Of a DNA stretch of 64,000 nt, positions 1 through 12,218 are shown one piece after another (within the stretch, counting starts at the first letter, position 1; every line of letters starts with the position of its first letter). The position numbers and the translations under genes were made by a program. The stretch covers positions 1 through 64,000 of the forward strand of contig NW_026605721.1 of the NCBI RefSeq assembly GCF_945859685.1. Direction: 5' to 3'. Under the pieces are notes generated by a model. That model was not told where the DNA came from. It was given only the letters and a program-made list of their open reading frames with translations, and ran no database searches. Origin of the DNA: Eupeodes corollae (lineage: Eukaryota > Arthropoda > Insecta > Diptera > Syrphidae).

Positions 1-3
1 AAA
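1..3. repeat. Left-edge remnant of a truncated monomer
   Basis: Three bases matching the last positions of a monomer precede the first complete unit, so the array continues to the left of the window. Confidence 0.9.
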
Positions 4-190
4 TCAAATCACACCCAAAACCATCACCTGATCCTTCCCAACCCCCAAAATCGATCAAGACTTCAAAATAGATACTTGACATGTACTAGAAAAAGATACT
101 CCTAATCAAGATCTATCATTATAGATATAGATAAGTCATTTTGGAGCATCCTGAAGGATTTTTGATGTTCTAGACGAAAATCAAATCACA

Positions 191-223
191 CCCAAAACCA
201 TCACCTGATCCTTCCCAACCCCC
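191..223. other. C-rich segment of the monomer (G-rich on the minus strand)
   Basis: Monomer positions 11-43 carry C runs of 3, 2, 2, 2, 3 and 5, spaced only a few bases apart (191-193, 198-199, 204-205, 210-211, 214-216, 219-223 in this copy). The minus strand therefore has six G runs in 33 bases. This fits a two-tier G-quadruplex pattern but not the strict four-runs-of-three rule. It recurs in nearly every unit; the 171-bp and 161-bp units lose part of it. Quadruplex or i-motif formation is inference. Confidence 0.5.
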
Positions 224-287
224 AAAATCGATCAAGACTTCAAAATAGATACTTGACATGTACTAGAAAAAGATACTCCTAATCAAG

Positions 288-303
288 ATCTATCATTATA
301 GAT
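288..303. other. Dyad symmetry, 6-bp arms with 4-nt spacer
   Basis: Monomer positions 108-123 read 'atctat', 'catt', 'atagat': perfect 6-bp inverted arms around a 4-base spacer. The right arm is immediately followed by a second 'atagat', so the left arm can pair in two registers. The structure is present in almost all units; variants such as 'cattacag' (15530) and 'cattaaag' (25431, 28970, 36941) weaken it. Short dyads are a known feature of many centromeric satellites; a role here is inference. Confidence 0.6.
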
Positions 304-307
304 ATAG

Positions 308-316
308 ATGAGTCAT
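308..316. other. GCN4/AP-1-type bZIP palindrome in each monomer
   Basis: Monomer positions 128-136 read ATGAGTCAT, a perfect match to the GCN4/AP-1 consensus ATGA(C/G)TCAT and to the TGAGTCA core of the plant GCN4-like motif. It recurs in nearly all of the roughly 360 units. Breaking changes are seen at 133, 2966, 4913, 6152, 22971, 37307, 49658 and 63986. One unit near 30047 carries ATGACTCAT, the other consensus form. Sequence match is certain; occupancy by any bZIP protein is untested. Confidence 0.55.
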
Positions 317-324
317 TTTGGAGC

Positions 325-336
325 ATCCTGAAGGAT
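325..336. other. Short dyad 'atcct-ga-aggat'
   Basis: Monomer positions 145-156 form 5-bp perfect inverted arms with a 2-base centre, or a 4-bp stem with a 4-base loop. It is near-invariant in the array. Occasional changes that break one arm are seen, such as 'cctgtagg' near 24758, 'cctgaatg' near 22460 and 'cctgaacg' near 59405. No function can be assigned from sequence. Confidence 0.5.
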
Positions 337-2835
337 TTTTGATGTTCTAGACGAAAATCAAATCACACCCAAAACCATCACCTGATCCTTCCCAACCCCC
401 AAAATCGATCAAGACTTCAAAATAGATACTTGACATGTACTAGAAAAAGATACTCCTAATCAAGATCTATCATTATAGATATAGATGAGTCATTTTGGAG
501 CATCCTGAAGGATTTTTGATGTTCTAGACGAAAATCAAATCACACCCAAAACCATCACCTGATCCTTCCCAACCCCCAAAATCGATCAAGACTTCAAAAT
601 AGATACTTGACATGTACTATAAAAAGATACTCCTAATCAAGATCTATCATTATAGATATAGATGAGTCATTTTGGAGCATCCTGAAGGATTTTTGATGTT
701 CTAGACGAAAATCAAATCACAACCAAAACCATCACCTGATCCTTCCCAACCCCCAAAATCGATCAAGACTTCAAAATAGATACTTGACATGTACTAGAAA
801 AAGATACTCCTAATCAAGATCTATCATTATAGATATAGATGAGTCATTTTGGAGCATCCTGAAGGATTTTTGATGTTCTAGACGAAAATCAAATCACACT
901 CAAAACCATCACCTGATCCTTCCCAACCCCCAAAATCGATCAAGACTTCAAAATAGATACTTGACATGTACTAGAAAAAGATACTCCTAATCAAGATCTA
1001 TCATTATAGATATAGATGAGTCATTTTGGAGCATCCTGAAGGATTTTTGATGTTCTAGACGAAAATCAAATCACACCCAAAACCATCACCTGATCCTTCC
1101 CAACCCCCAAAATCGATCAAGACTTCAAAATAGATACTTGACATGTACTAGAAAAAGATACTCCTAATCAAGATCTATCATTATAGATATAGATGAGTCA
1201 TTTTGGAGCATCCTGAAGGATTTTTGATGTTCTAGACGAAAATCAAATCACACTCAAAACCATCACCTGATCCTTCCCAACCCCCAAAATCGATCAAGAC
1301 TTCAAAATAGATACTTGACATGTACTAGAAAAAGATACCCCTAATCAAGATCTATCATTATAGATATAGATGAGTCATTTTGGAGCATCCTGAAGGATTT
1401 TTGATGTTCTAGACGAAAATCAAATCACACCCAAAACCATCACCTGATCCTTCCCAACCCCCAAAATCGATCAAGACTTCAAAATAGATACTTGACATGT
1501 ACTAGAAAAAGATACTCCTAATCAAGATCTATCATTATAGATATAGATGAGTCATTTTTGAGCATCCTGAAGGATTTTTGATGTTCTAGACGAAAATCAA
1601 ATCACACCCAAAACCATCACCTGATCCTTCCCAACCCCCAAAATCGATCAAGACTTCAAAATAGATACTTGACATGTACTAGAAAAAGATACTCCTAATC
1701 AAGATCTATCATTATAGATATAGATGAGTCATTTTGGAGCATCCTGAAGGATTTTTGATGTTCTAGACGAAAATCAAATCACACCCAAAACCATCACCTG
1801 ATCCTTCCCAACCCCCAAAATCGATCAAGACTTCAAAGAAAATACTTGACATGTACTAGAAAAAGATACTCCTAATCAAGATCTATCATTATAGATATAG
1901 ATGAGTCATTTTGGAGCATCCTGAAGGATTTTTGATGTTCTAGACGAAAATCAAATCACACCCAAAACCATCACCTGATCCTTCCCAACCCCCAAAATCG
2001 ATCAAGACTTCAAAATAGATACTTGACATGTACTAGAAAAAGATACTCCTAATCAAGATCTATCATTATAGATATAGATGAGTCATTTTGGAGCATCCTG
2101 AAGGATTTTTGATGTTCTAGACGAAAATCAAATCACACCCAAAACCATCACCTGATCCTTCCCAACCCCCAAAATCGATCAAGACTTCAAAATAGATACT
2201 TGACATGTACTAGAAAAAGATACTCCTAATCAAGATCTATTATTATAGATATAGATGAGTCATTTTGGAGCATCCTGAAGGATTTTTGATGTTCTAGACG
2301 AAAATCAAATCACACCCAAAACCATCACCTGATCCTTCCCAACCCCCAAAATCGATCAAGACTTCAAAATAGATACTTGACATGTACTAGAAAAAGATAC
2401 TCCTAATCAAGATCTATCATTATAGATATAGATGAGTCATTTTGGAGCATCCTGAAGGATTTTTGATGTTCTAGACGAAAATCAAATCACACCCAAAACC
2501 ATCACCTGATCCTTCCCAACCCCCAAAATCGATCAAGACTTCAAAATAGATACTTGACATGTACTAGAAAAAGATACTCCTAATCAAGATCTATCATTAT
2601 AGATATAGATGAGTCATTTTGGAGCATCCTGAAGGATTTTTGATGTTCTAGACGAAAATCAAATCACACCCAAAACCATCACCTGATCCTTCCCAACCCC
2701 CAAAATCGATCAAGACTTCAAAATAGATACTTGACATGTACTAGAAAAAGATACTCCTAATCAAGATCTATCATTATAGATATAGATGAGTCATTTTGGA
2801 GCATCCTGAAGGATTTTTGATGTTCTAGACGAAAA

Positions 2836-3013
2836 TTAAATCACACCCAAAAACCATCACCTGATCCTTCCCAACCCCCAAAATCGATCAAGACTTCAAA
2901 ATAGAAACTTGACATGTACTAGAAAAAGATACTCCTAATCAAGATCTATCATTATAGATATAGATAAGTCATTTTGGAGCATCCTGAAGGATTTTTGATG
3001 TTCTAGACGAAAA
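2836..3013. repeat. 178-bp variant monomer (+1 A)
   Basis: One extra A in the 'cccaaaaacc' run near 2870 gives 178 bp. The unit also has position 2 C to T, 'atagaaact' near 2906 and the G to A change that breaks the GCN4-like site near 2966. Two of these changes are shared with unit 6023. Confidence 0.95.
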
Positions 3014-6000
3014 TCAAATCACACCCAAAACCATCACCTGATCCTTCCCAACCCCCAAAATCGATCAAGACTTCAAAATAGATACTTGACATGTACTAGA
3101 AAAAGATACTCCTAATCAAGATCTATCATTATAGATATAGATGAGTCATTTTGGAGCATCCTGAAGGATTTTTGATGTTCTAGACGAAAATCAAATCACA
3201 CCCAAAACCATCACCTGATCCTTCCCAACCCCCAAAATCGATCAAGACTTCAAAATAGATACTTGACATGTACTAGAAAAAGATACTCCTAATCAAGATC
3301 TATCATTATAGATATAGATGAGTCATTTTGGAGCATCCTGAAGGATTTTTGATGTTCTAGACGAAAATCAAATCACACCCAAAACCATCACCTGATCCTT
3401 CCCAACCCCCAAAATCGATCAAGACTTCAAAATAGATACTTGACATGTACTAGAAAAAGATACTCCTAATCAAGATCTATCATTATAGATATAGATGAGT
3501 CATTTTGGAGCATCCTGAAGGATTTTTGATGTTCTAGACGAAAATCAAATCACACCCAAAACCATCACCTGATCCTTCCCAACCCCCAAAATCGATCAAG
3601 ACTTCAAAATAGATACTTGACATGTACTAGAAAAAGATACTCCTAATCAAGATCTATCATTATAGATATGGATGAGTCATTTTGGAGCATCCTGAAGGAT
3701 TTTTGATGTTCTAGACGAAAATCAAATCACACCCAAAACCATCACCTGATCCTTCCCAACCCCCAAAATCGATCAAGACTTCAAAATAGATACTTGACAT
3801 GTACTAGAAAAAGATACTCCTAATCAAGATCTATCATTATAGATATAGATGAGTCATTTTGGAGCATCCTGAAGGATTTTTGATGTTCTAGACGAAAATC
3901 AAATCACACCCAAAACCATCACCTGATCCTTCCCAACCCCCAAAATCGATCAAGACTTCAAAATAGATACTTGACATGTACTAGAAAAAGATACTCCTAA
4001 TCAAGATCTATCATTATAGATATAGATGAGTCATTTTGGAGCATCCTGAAGGAGTTTTGATGTTCTAGACGAAAATCAAATCACACCCAAAACCATCACC
4101 TGATCCTTCCCAACCCCCAAAATCGATCAAGACTTCAAAATAGATACTTGACATGTACTAGAAAAAGATACTCCTAATCAAGATCTATCATTATAGATAT
4201 AGATGAGTCATTTTGGAGCATCCTGAAGGATTTTTGATGTTCTAGACGAAAATCAAATCACACCCAAAACCATCACCTGATCCTTCCCAACCCCCAAAAT
4301 CGATCAAGACTTCAAAATAGATACTTGACATGTACTAGAAAAAGATACTCCTAATCAAGATCTATCATTATAGATATAGATGAGTCATTTTGGAGCATCC
4401 TGAAGGATTTTTGATGTTCTAGACGAAAATCAAATCACACTCAAAACCATCACCTGATCCTTCCCAACCCCCAAAATCGATCAAGACTTCAAAATAGATA
4501 CTTGACATGTACTAGAAAAAGATACTCCTAATCAAGATCTATCATTATAGATATAGATGAGTCATTTTGGAGCATCCTGGAGGATTTTTGATGTTCTAGA
4601 CGAAAATCAAATCACACCCAAAACCATCACCTGATCCTTCCCAACCCCCAAAATCGATCAAGACTTCAAAAAAAATACTTGACATGTACTAGAAAAAGAT
4701 ACTCCTAATCAAGATCTATCATTATAGATATAGATGAGTCATTTTGGAGCATCCTGAAGGATTTTTGATGTTCTAGACGAAAATCAAATCACACCCGAAA
4801 CCATCACCTGATCCTTCCCAACCCCCAAAATCGATCAAGACTTCAAAATAGATACTTGACATGTACTAAAAAAAGATACTCCTAATCAAGATCTATCATT
4901 ATAGATATAGATAAGTCATTTTGGAGCATCCTGAAGGATTTTTGATGTTCTAGACGAAAATCAAATCACACCCAAAACCATCACCTGATCCTTCCCAACC
5001 CCCAAAATCGATCAAGACTTCAAAATAGATACTTGACATGTACTAGAAAAAGATACTCCTAATCAAGATCTATCATTATAGATATAGATGAGTCATTTTG
5101 GAGCATCCTGAAGGATTTTTGATGTTCTAGACGAAAATCAAATCACACCCAAAACCATCACCTGATCCTTCCCAACCCCCAAAATCGATCAAGACTTCAA
5201 AATAGATACTTAACATGTACTAGAAAAAGATACTCCTAATCAAGATCTATCATTATAGATATAGATGAGTCATTTTGGAGCATCCTGAAGGATTTTTGAT
5301 GTTCTAGACGAAAATCAAATCACACCCAAAACCATCACCTGATCCTTCCCAACCCCCAAAATCGATCAAGACTTCAAAATAGATACTTGACATGTACTAG
5401 AAAAAGATACTCCTAATCAAGATCTATCATTATAGATATAGATGAGTCATTTTGGAGCATCCTGAAGGATTTTTGATGTTCTAGACGAAAATCAAATCAC
5501 ACCCAAAACCATCACCTGATCCTTCCCAACCCCCAAAATCGATCAAGACTTCAAAATAGATACTTGACATGTACTAGAAAAAGATACTCCTAATCAAGAT
5601 CTATCATTATAGATATAGATGAGTCGTTTTGGAGCATCCTGAAGGATTTTTGATGTTCTAGACGAAAATCAAATCACACCCAAAACCATCACCTGATCCT
5701 TCCCAACCCCCAAAATCGATCAAGACTTCAAAATAGATACTTGACATGTACTAGAAAAAGATACTCCTAATTAAGATCTATCATTATAGATATAGATGAG
5801 TCATTTTGGAGCATCCTGAAGGATTTTTGATGTTCTAGACGAAAATCAAATCACACCCAAAACCATCACCTGATCCTTCCCAACCCCCAAAATCGATCAA
5901 GACTTCAAAATAGATACTTGACATGTACTAGAAAAAGATACTCCTAATCAAGATCTATCATTATAGATATAGATGAGTCATTTTGGAGCATCCTGAAGGA

Positions 6001-9000
6001 TTTTTGATGTTCTAGACGAAAATTAAATCACACCCAAAACCATCACCTGATCCTTCCCAACCCCCAAAATCGATCAAGACTTCAAAATAGATACTTGACA
6101 TGTACTAGAAAAAGATACTCCTAATCAAGATCTATCATTATAGATATAGATAAGTCATTTTGGAGCATCCTGAAGGATTTTTGATGTTCTAGACGAAAAT
6201 CAAATCACACCCAAAACCATCACCTGATCCTTCCCAACCCCCAAAATCGATCAAGACTTCAAAATAGATACTTGACATGTACTAGAAAAAGATACTCCTA
6301 ATCAAGATCTATCATTATAGATATAGATGAGTCATTTTGGAGCATCCTGAAGGATTTTTGATGTTCTAGACGAAAATCAAATCACACCCAAAACCATCAC
6401 CTGATCCTTCCCAACCCCCAAAATCGATCAAGACTTCAAAATAGATACTTGACATGTACTAGAAAAAGATACTCCTAATCAAGATCTATCATTATAGATA
6501 TAGATGAGTCATTTTGGAGCATCCTGAAGGATTTTTGATGTTCTAGACGAAAATTAAATCACACCCAAAACCATCACCTGATCCTTCCCAACCCCCAAAA
6601 TCGATCAAGACTTCAAAATAGATACTTGGCATGTACTAGAAAAAGATACTCCTAATCAAGATCTATCATTATAGATATAGATGAGTCATTTTGGAGCATC
6701 CTGAAGGATTTTTGATGTTCTAGACGAAAATTAAATCACACCCAAAACCATCACCTGATCCTTCCCAACCCCCAAAATCGATCAAGACTTCAAAATAGAT
6801 ACTTGACATGTACTAGAAAAAGATACTCCTAATCAAGATCTATCATTATAGATATAGATGAGTCATTTTGGAGCATCCTGAAGGATTTTTGATGTTCTAG
6901 ACGAAAATCAAATCACACCCAAAACCATCACCTGATCCTTCCCAACCCCCAAAATCGATCAAGACTTCAAAATAGATACCTGACATGTACTAGAAAAAGA
7001 TACTCCTAATCAAGATCTATCATTATAGATATAGATGAGTCATTTTGGAGCATCCTGAAGGATTTTTGATGTTCTAGACGAAAATCAAATCACACCCAAA
7101 ACCATCACCTGATCCTTCCCAACCCCCAAAATCGATCAAGACTTCAAAATAGATACTTGACATGTACTAGAAAAAGATACTCCTAATCAAGATCTATCAT
7201 TATAGATATAGATGAGTCATTTTGGAGCATCCTGAAGGATTTTTGATGTTCTAGACGAAAATCAAATCACACCCAAAACCATCACCTGATCCTTCCCAAC
7301 CCCCAAAATCGATCAAGACTTCAAAATAGATACCTGACATGTACTAGAAAAAGATACTCCTAATCAAGATCTATCATTATAGATATAGATGAGTCATTTT
7401 GGAGCATCCTGAAGGATTTTTGATGTTCTAGACGAAAATCAAATCACACCCAAAACCATCACCTGATCCTTCCCAACCCCCAAAATCGATCAAGACTTCA
7501 AAATAGATACTTGACATGTACTAGAAAAAGATACTCCTAATCAAGATCTATCATTATAGATATAGATGAGTCATTTTGGAGCATCCTGAAGGATTTTTGA
7601 TGTTCTAGACGAAAATCAAATCACACCCAAAACCATCACCTGATCCTTCCCAACCCCCAAAATCGATCAAGACTTCAAAATAGATACTTGACATGTACTA
7701 GAAAAAGATACTCCTAATCAAGATCTATCATTATAGATATAGATGAGTCATTTTGGAGCATCCTGAAGGATTTTTGATGTTCTAGACGAAAATTAAATCA
7801 CACCCAAAACCATCACCTGATCCTTCCCAACCCCCAAAATCGATCAAGACTTCAAAATAGATACTTGACATGTACTAGAAAAAGATACTCCTAATCAAGA
7901 TCTATCATTATAGATATAGATGAGTCATTTTGGAGCATCCTGAAGGATTTTTGATGTTCTAGACGAAAATCAAATCACACCTAAAACCATCACCTGATCC
8001 TTCCCAACCCCCAAAATCGATCAAGACTTCAAAATAGATACTTGACATGTACTAGAAAAAGATACTCCTAATCAAGATCTATCATTATAGATATAGATGA
8101 GTCATTTTGGAGCATCCTGAAGGATTTTTGATGTTCTAGACGATAATCAAATCACACCCAAAACCATCACCTGATCCTTCCCAACCCCCAAAATCGATCA
8201 AGACTTCAAAATAGATACTTGACATGTACTTGAAAAAGATACTCCTAATCAAGATCTATCATTATAGATATAGATGAGTCATTTTGGAGCATCCTGAAGG
8301 ATTTTTGATGTTCTAGACGAAAATCAAATCACACCCAAAACCATCACCTGATCCTTCCCAACCCCCAAAATCGATCAAGACTTCAAAATAGATACTTGAC
8401 ATGTACTAGAAAAAGATACTCCTAATCAAGATCTATCATTATAGATATAGATGAGTCATTTTGGAGCATCCTGAAGGATTTTTGATGTTCTAGACGAAAA
8501 TCAAATCACACCCAAAACCATCACCTGATCCTTCCCAACCCCCAAAATCGATCAAGACTTCAAAATGGATACTTGACATGTACTAGAAAAAGATACTCCT
8601 AATCAAGATCTATCATTATAGACATAGATGAGTCATTTTGGAGCATCCTGAAGGATTTTTGATGTTCTAGACGAAAATCAAATCACACCCAAAACCATCA
8701 CCTGATCCTTCCCAACCCCCAAAATCGATCAAGACTTCAAAATAGATACTTGACATGTACTAGAAAAAGATACTCCTAATCAAGATCTATCATTATAGAT
8801 ATAGATGAGTCATTTTGGAGCATCCTGAAGGATTTTTGATGTTCTAGACGAAAATCAAATCACACCCAAAACCATCACCTGATCCTTCCCAACCCCCAAA
8901 ATCGATCAAGACTTCAAAATAGATACTTGACATGTACTAGAAAAAGATACTCCTAATCAAGATCTATCATTATAGATATAGATGAGTCATTTCGGAGCAT

Positions 9001-9562
9001 CCTGAAGGATTTTTGATGTTCTAGACGAAAATCAAATCACACCCAAAACCATCACCTGATCCTTCCCAACCCCCAAAATCGATCAAGACTTCAAAATAGA
9101 TACTTGACATGTACTAGAAAAAGATACTCCTAATCAAGATCTATCAATATAGATATAGATGAGTCATTTTGGAGCATCCTAAAGGATTTTTGATGTTCTA
9201 GACGAAAATCAAATCACACCCAAAACCATCACCTGATCCTTCCCAACCCCCAAAATCGATCAAGACTTCAAAATAGATACTTGACATGTACTAGAAAAAG
9301 ATACTCCTAATCAAGATCTATCATTATAGATATAGATGAGTCATTTTGGAGCATCCTGAAGGATTTTTGATGTTCTAGACGAAAATCAAATCACACCCAA
9401 AACCATCACCTGATCCTTCCCAACCCCCAAAATCGATCAAGACTTCAAAATAGATACTTGACATGTACTAGAAAAAGATACTCCTAATCAAGATCTATCA
9501 TTATAGATATAGATGAGTCATTTTGGAGCATCCTGAAGGATTTTTGATGTTCTAGACGAAAA

Positions 9563-9739
9563 TCAAATCACACCCAAAACCATCACCTGATCCTTCCCAA
9601 CCCCCAAAATCGATCAAGACTTCAAAATAGATACTTGACATACTCTAGAAAAAGATACTCCTAATCAAGATCTATCATTATAGATATAGATGAGTCATTT
9701 TGGAGCATCCTGAAGGATTTTTGATGTTCTAGACGAAAA
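9563..9739. repeat. Monomer with the 'gacatactctag' block substitution
   Basis: Four consecutive bases differ from consensus: 'gtac' is replaced by 'actc' between 'gacat' and 'tag', near 9642-9645. Unit length is unchanged. The ACATGT palindrome is destroyed. The identical change recurs only in units 34164 and 35228, about 25 kb away, which suggests common descent. Confidence 0.93.
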
Positions 9740-11155
9740 TCAAATCACACCCAAAACCATCACCTGATCCTTCCCAACCCCCAAAATCGATCAAGACTTC
9801 AAAATAGATACTTGACATGTACTAGAAAAAGATACTCCTAATCAAGATCTATCATTATAGATATAGATGAGTCATTTTGGAGCATCCTGAAGGATTTTTG
9901 ATGTTCTAGACGAAAATCAAATCACACCCAAAACCATCACCTGATCCTTCCCAACCCCCAAAATCGATCAAGACTTCAAAATAGATACTTGACATGTACT
10001 AGAAAAAGATACTCCTAATCAAGATCTATCATTATAGATATAGATGAGTCATTTTGGAGCATCCTGAAGGATTTTTGATGTTCTAGACGAAAATCAAATC
10101 ACACCCAAAACCATCACCTGATCCTTCCCAACCCCCAAAATCGATCAAGACTTCAAAATAGATACTTGACATGTACTAGAAAAAGATACTCCTAATCAAG
10201 ATCTATCATTATAGATATAGATGAGTCATTTTGGAGCATCCTGAAGGATTTTTGATGTTCTAGACGAAAATCAAATCACACCCAAAACCATCACCTGATC
10301 CTTCCCAACCCCCAAAATCGATCAAGACTTCAAAATAGATACTTGACATGTACTAGAAAAATATACTTCTAATCAAGATCTATCATTATAGATATAGATG
10401 AGTCATTTTGGAGCATCCTGAAGGATTTTTGATGTTCTAGACGAAAATCAAATCACACCCAAAACCATCACCTGATCCTTCCCAACCCCCAAAATCGATC
10501 AAGACTTCAAAATAGATACTTGACATGTACTAGAAAAAGATACTCCTAATCAAGATCTATCATTATAGATATAGATGAGTCATTTTGGAGCATCCTGAAG
10601 GATTTTTGATGTTCTAGACGAAAATCAAATCACACCCAAAACCATCACCTGATCCTTCCCAACCCCCAAAATCGATCAAGACTTCAAAATAGATACTTGA
10701 CATGTACTAGAAAACGATACTCCTAATCAAGATCTATTATTATAGATATAGATGAGTCATTTTGGAGCATCCTGAAGGATTTTTGATGTTCTAGACGAAA
10801 ATCAAATCACACCCAAAACCATCACCTGATCCTTCCCAACCCCCAAAATCGATCAAGACTTCAAAATAGATACTTGACATGTACTAGAAAAAGATACTCC
10901 TAATCAAGATCTATCATTATAGATATAGATGAGTCATTTTGGAGCATCCTGAAGGATTTTTGATGTTCTAGACGAAAATCAAATCACACCCAAAACCATC
11001 ACCTGATCCTTCCCAACCCCCAAAATCGATCAAGACTTCAAAATAGATACTTGACATGTACTAGAAAAAGATACTCCTAATCAAGATCTATCATTATAGA
11101 TATAGATGAGTCATTTTGGAGCATCCTTAAGGATTTTTGATGTTCTAGACGAAAA

Positions 11156-11333
11156 TCAAATCACACCAAAAACCATCACCTGATCCTTCCCAACCCCCAA
11201 AATCGATCAAGACTTCAAAATAGATACTTGACATGTACTAGAAAAAGATACTCCTAATCAAGATCTATCATTATAGATATAGATGAGTCATTTTGGAGCA
11301 TCCTGAAGGATTTTTTGATGTTCTAGACGAAAA
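11156..11333. repeat. 178-bp variant monomer (+1 T)
   Basis: The usual run of five T after 'gaagga' is six T here (11311-11316). The unit also carries the C to A change at 11168 that marks the local duplication. Confidence 0.94.
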
Positions 11334-11687
11334 TCAAATCACACCCAAAACCATCACCTGATCCTTCCCAACCCCCAAAATCGATCAAGACTTCAAAATA
11401 GATACTTGATATGTACTAGAAAAAGATACTCCTAATCAAGATCTATCATTATAGATATAGATGAGTCATTTTGGAGCATCCTGAAGGATTTTTGATGTTC
11501 TAGACGAAAATCAAATCACACCCAAAACCATCACCTGATCCTTCCCAACCCCCAAAATCGATCAAGACTTCAAAATAGATACTTGACATGTACTAGAAAA
11601 AGATACTCCTAATCAAGATCTATCATTATAGATATAGATGAGTCATTTTGGAGCATCCTGAAGGATTTTTGATGTTCTAGACGAAAA
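11156..11687. repeat. Three-monomer duplication, copy 1
   Basis: The first unit has C to A at 11168 ('cacaccaaaaacc'), and the second has 'cttgatatg' at 11410. The same pair recurs three units later at 11700 and 11941. The first unit is 178 bp because of an extra T in the run at 11311-11316, which copy 2 lacks. The insertion therefore arose after the duplication or was lost from copy 2. Confidence 0.88.
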
Positions 11688-12218
11688 TCAAATCACACCA
11701 AAAACCATCACCTGATCCTTCCCAACCCCCAAAATCGATCAAGACTTCAAAATAGATACTTGACATGTACTAGAAAAAGATACTCCTAATCAAGATCTAT
11801 CATTATAGATATAGATGAGTCATTTTGGAGCATCCTGAAGGATTTTTGATGTTCTAGACGAAAATCAAATCACACCCAAAACCATCACCTGATCCTTCCC
11901 AACCCCCAAAATCGATCAAGACTTCAAAATAGATACTTGATATGTACTAGAAAAAGATACTCCTAATCAAGATCTATCATTATAGATATAGATGAGTCAT
12001 TTTGGAGCATCCTGAAGGATTTTTGATGTTCTAGACGAAAATCAAATCACACCCAAAACCATCACCTGATCCTTCCCAACCCCCAAAATCGATCAAGACT
12101 TCAAAATAGATACTTGACATGTACTAGAAAAAGATACTCCTAATCAAGATCTATCATTATAGATATAGATGAGTCATTTTGGAGCATCCTGAAGGATTTT
12201 TGATGTTCTAGACGAAAA
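11688..12218. repeat. Three-monomer duplication, copy 2
   Basis: This copy repeats the C to A change (11700) and 'cttgatatg' (11941) at a distance of 531 bp (plus the 1-bp insertion) from copy 1. All three units are 177 bp. Confidence 0.88.

Larger units (their letters stand above)
181..357. repeat. Representative consensus monomer
   Basis: This unit is used as reference for monomer positions 1-177. It has 40 C and 23 G on the plus strand, giving 35.6% GC with a marked C bias. The first 50 bases hold 22 C and only 2 G. There are two CpG per unit, at monomer positions 49-50 and 172-173. Six-base palindromes are ATCGAT (47-52), ACATGT (76-81), AGATCT (106-111) and TCTAGA (166-171), so ClaI, BglII or XbaI should each cut nearly every unit and give a 177-bp ladder. 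Short internal direct repeats are 'atcaaga' (51-57 and 102-108), 'agatact' (67-73 and 91-97) and 'atagat' twice in tandem (118-129). I see no larger sub-monomer periodicity. Confidence 0.97.
4..11155. repeat. Array segment with scattered and recurrent point variants
   Basis: Sixty-three monomers, all 177 bp except the one at 2836. Recurrent variants suggest short-range spread. Monomer position 2 C to T occurs in units 2836, 6023, 6554, 6731 and 7793. Position 130 G to A occurs in units 4, 2836, 4784 and 6023. 'acactcaaa' occurs near 900, 1254 and 4441. 'acctgacatg' near 6980 and 7334 lies exactly two units apart. Units 2836 and 6023 share both of the first two variants and lie 18 units apart. 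Single variants include 620, 722, 1838 ('caaagaaaa'), 2241, 3670, 4053, 4580, 4668, 4797, 5212, 5625, 5771, 6629, 7982, 8144, 8231, 8568, 8623, 8993, 9147, 9181, 10361, 10715 and 11128. No gene or unique sequence. Confidence 0.93.

Noticed and set aside
252..290. Bacterial-type promoter from 'ttgaca' in each monomer
   Set aside because: TTGACA matches a -35 box, but no -10 box lies at about 17 bp; the nearest AT-rich match is over 30 bp away. The array looks eukaryotic.
181..357. CENP-B box
   Set aside because: The closest candidate is 'ttcgtctagaa' on the minus strand at the monomer end. It lacks the required A and the CGGG half of the box.
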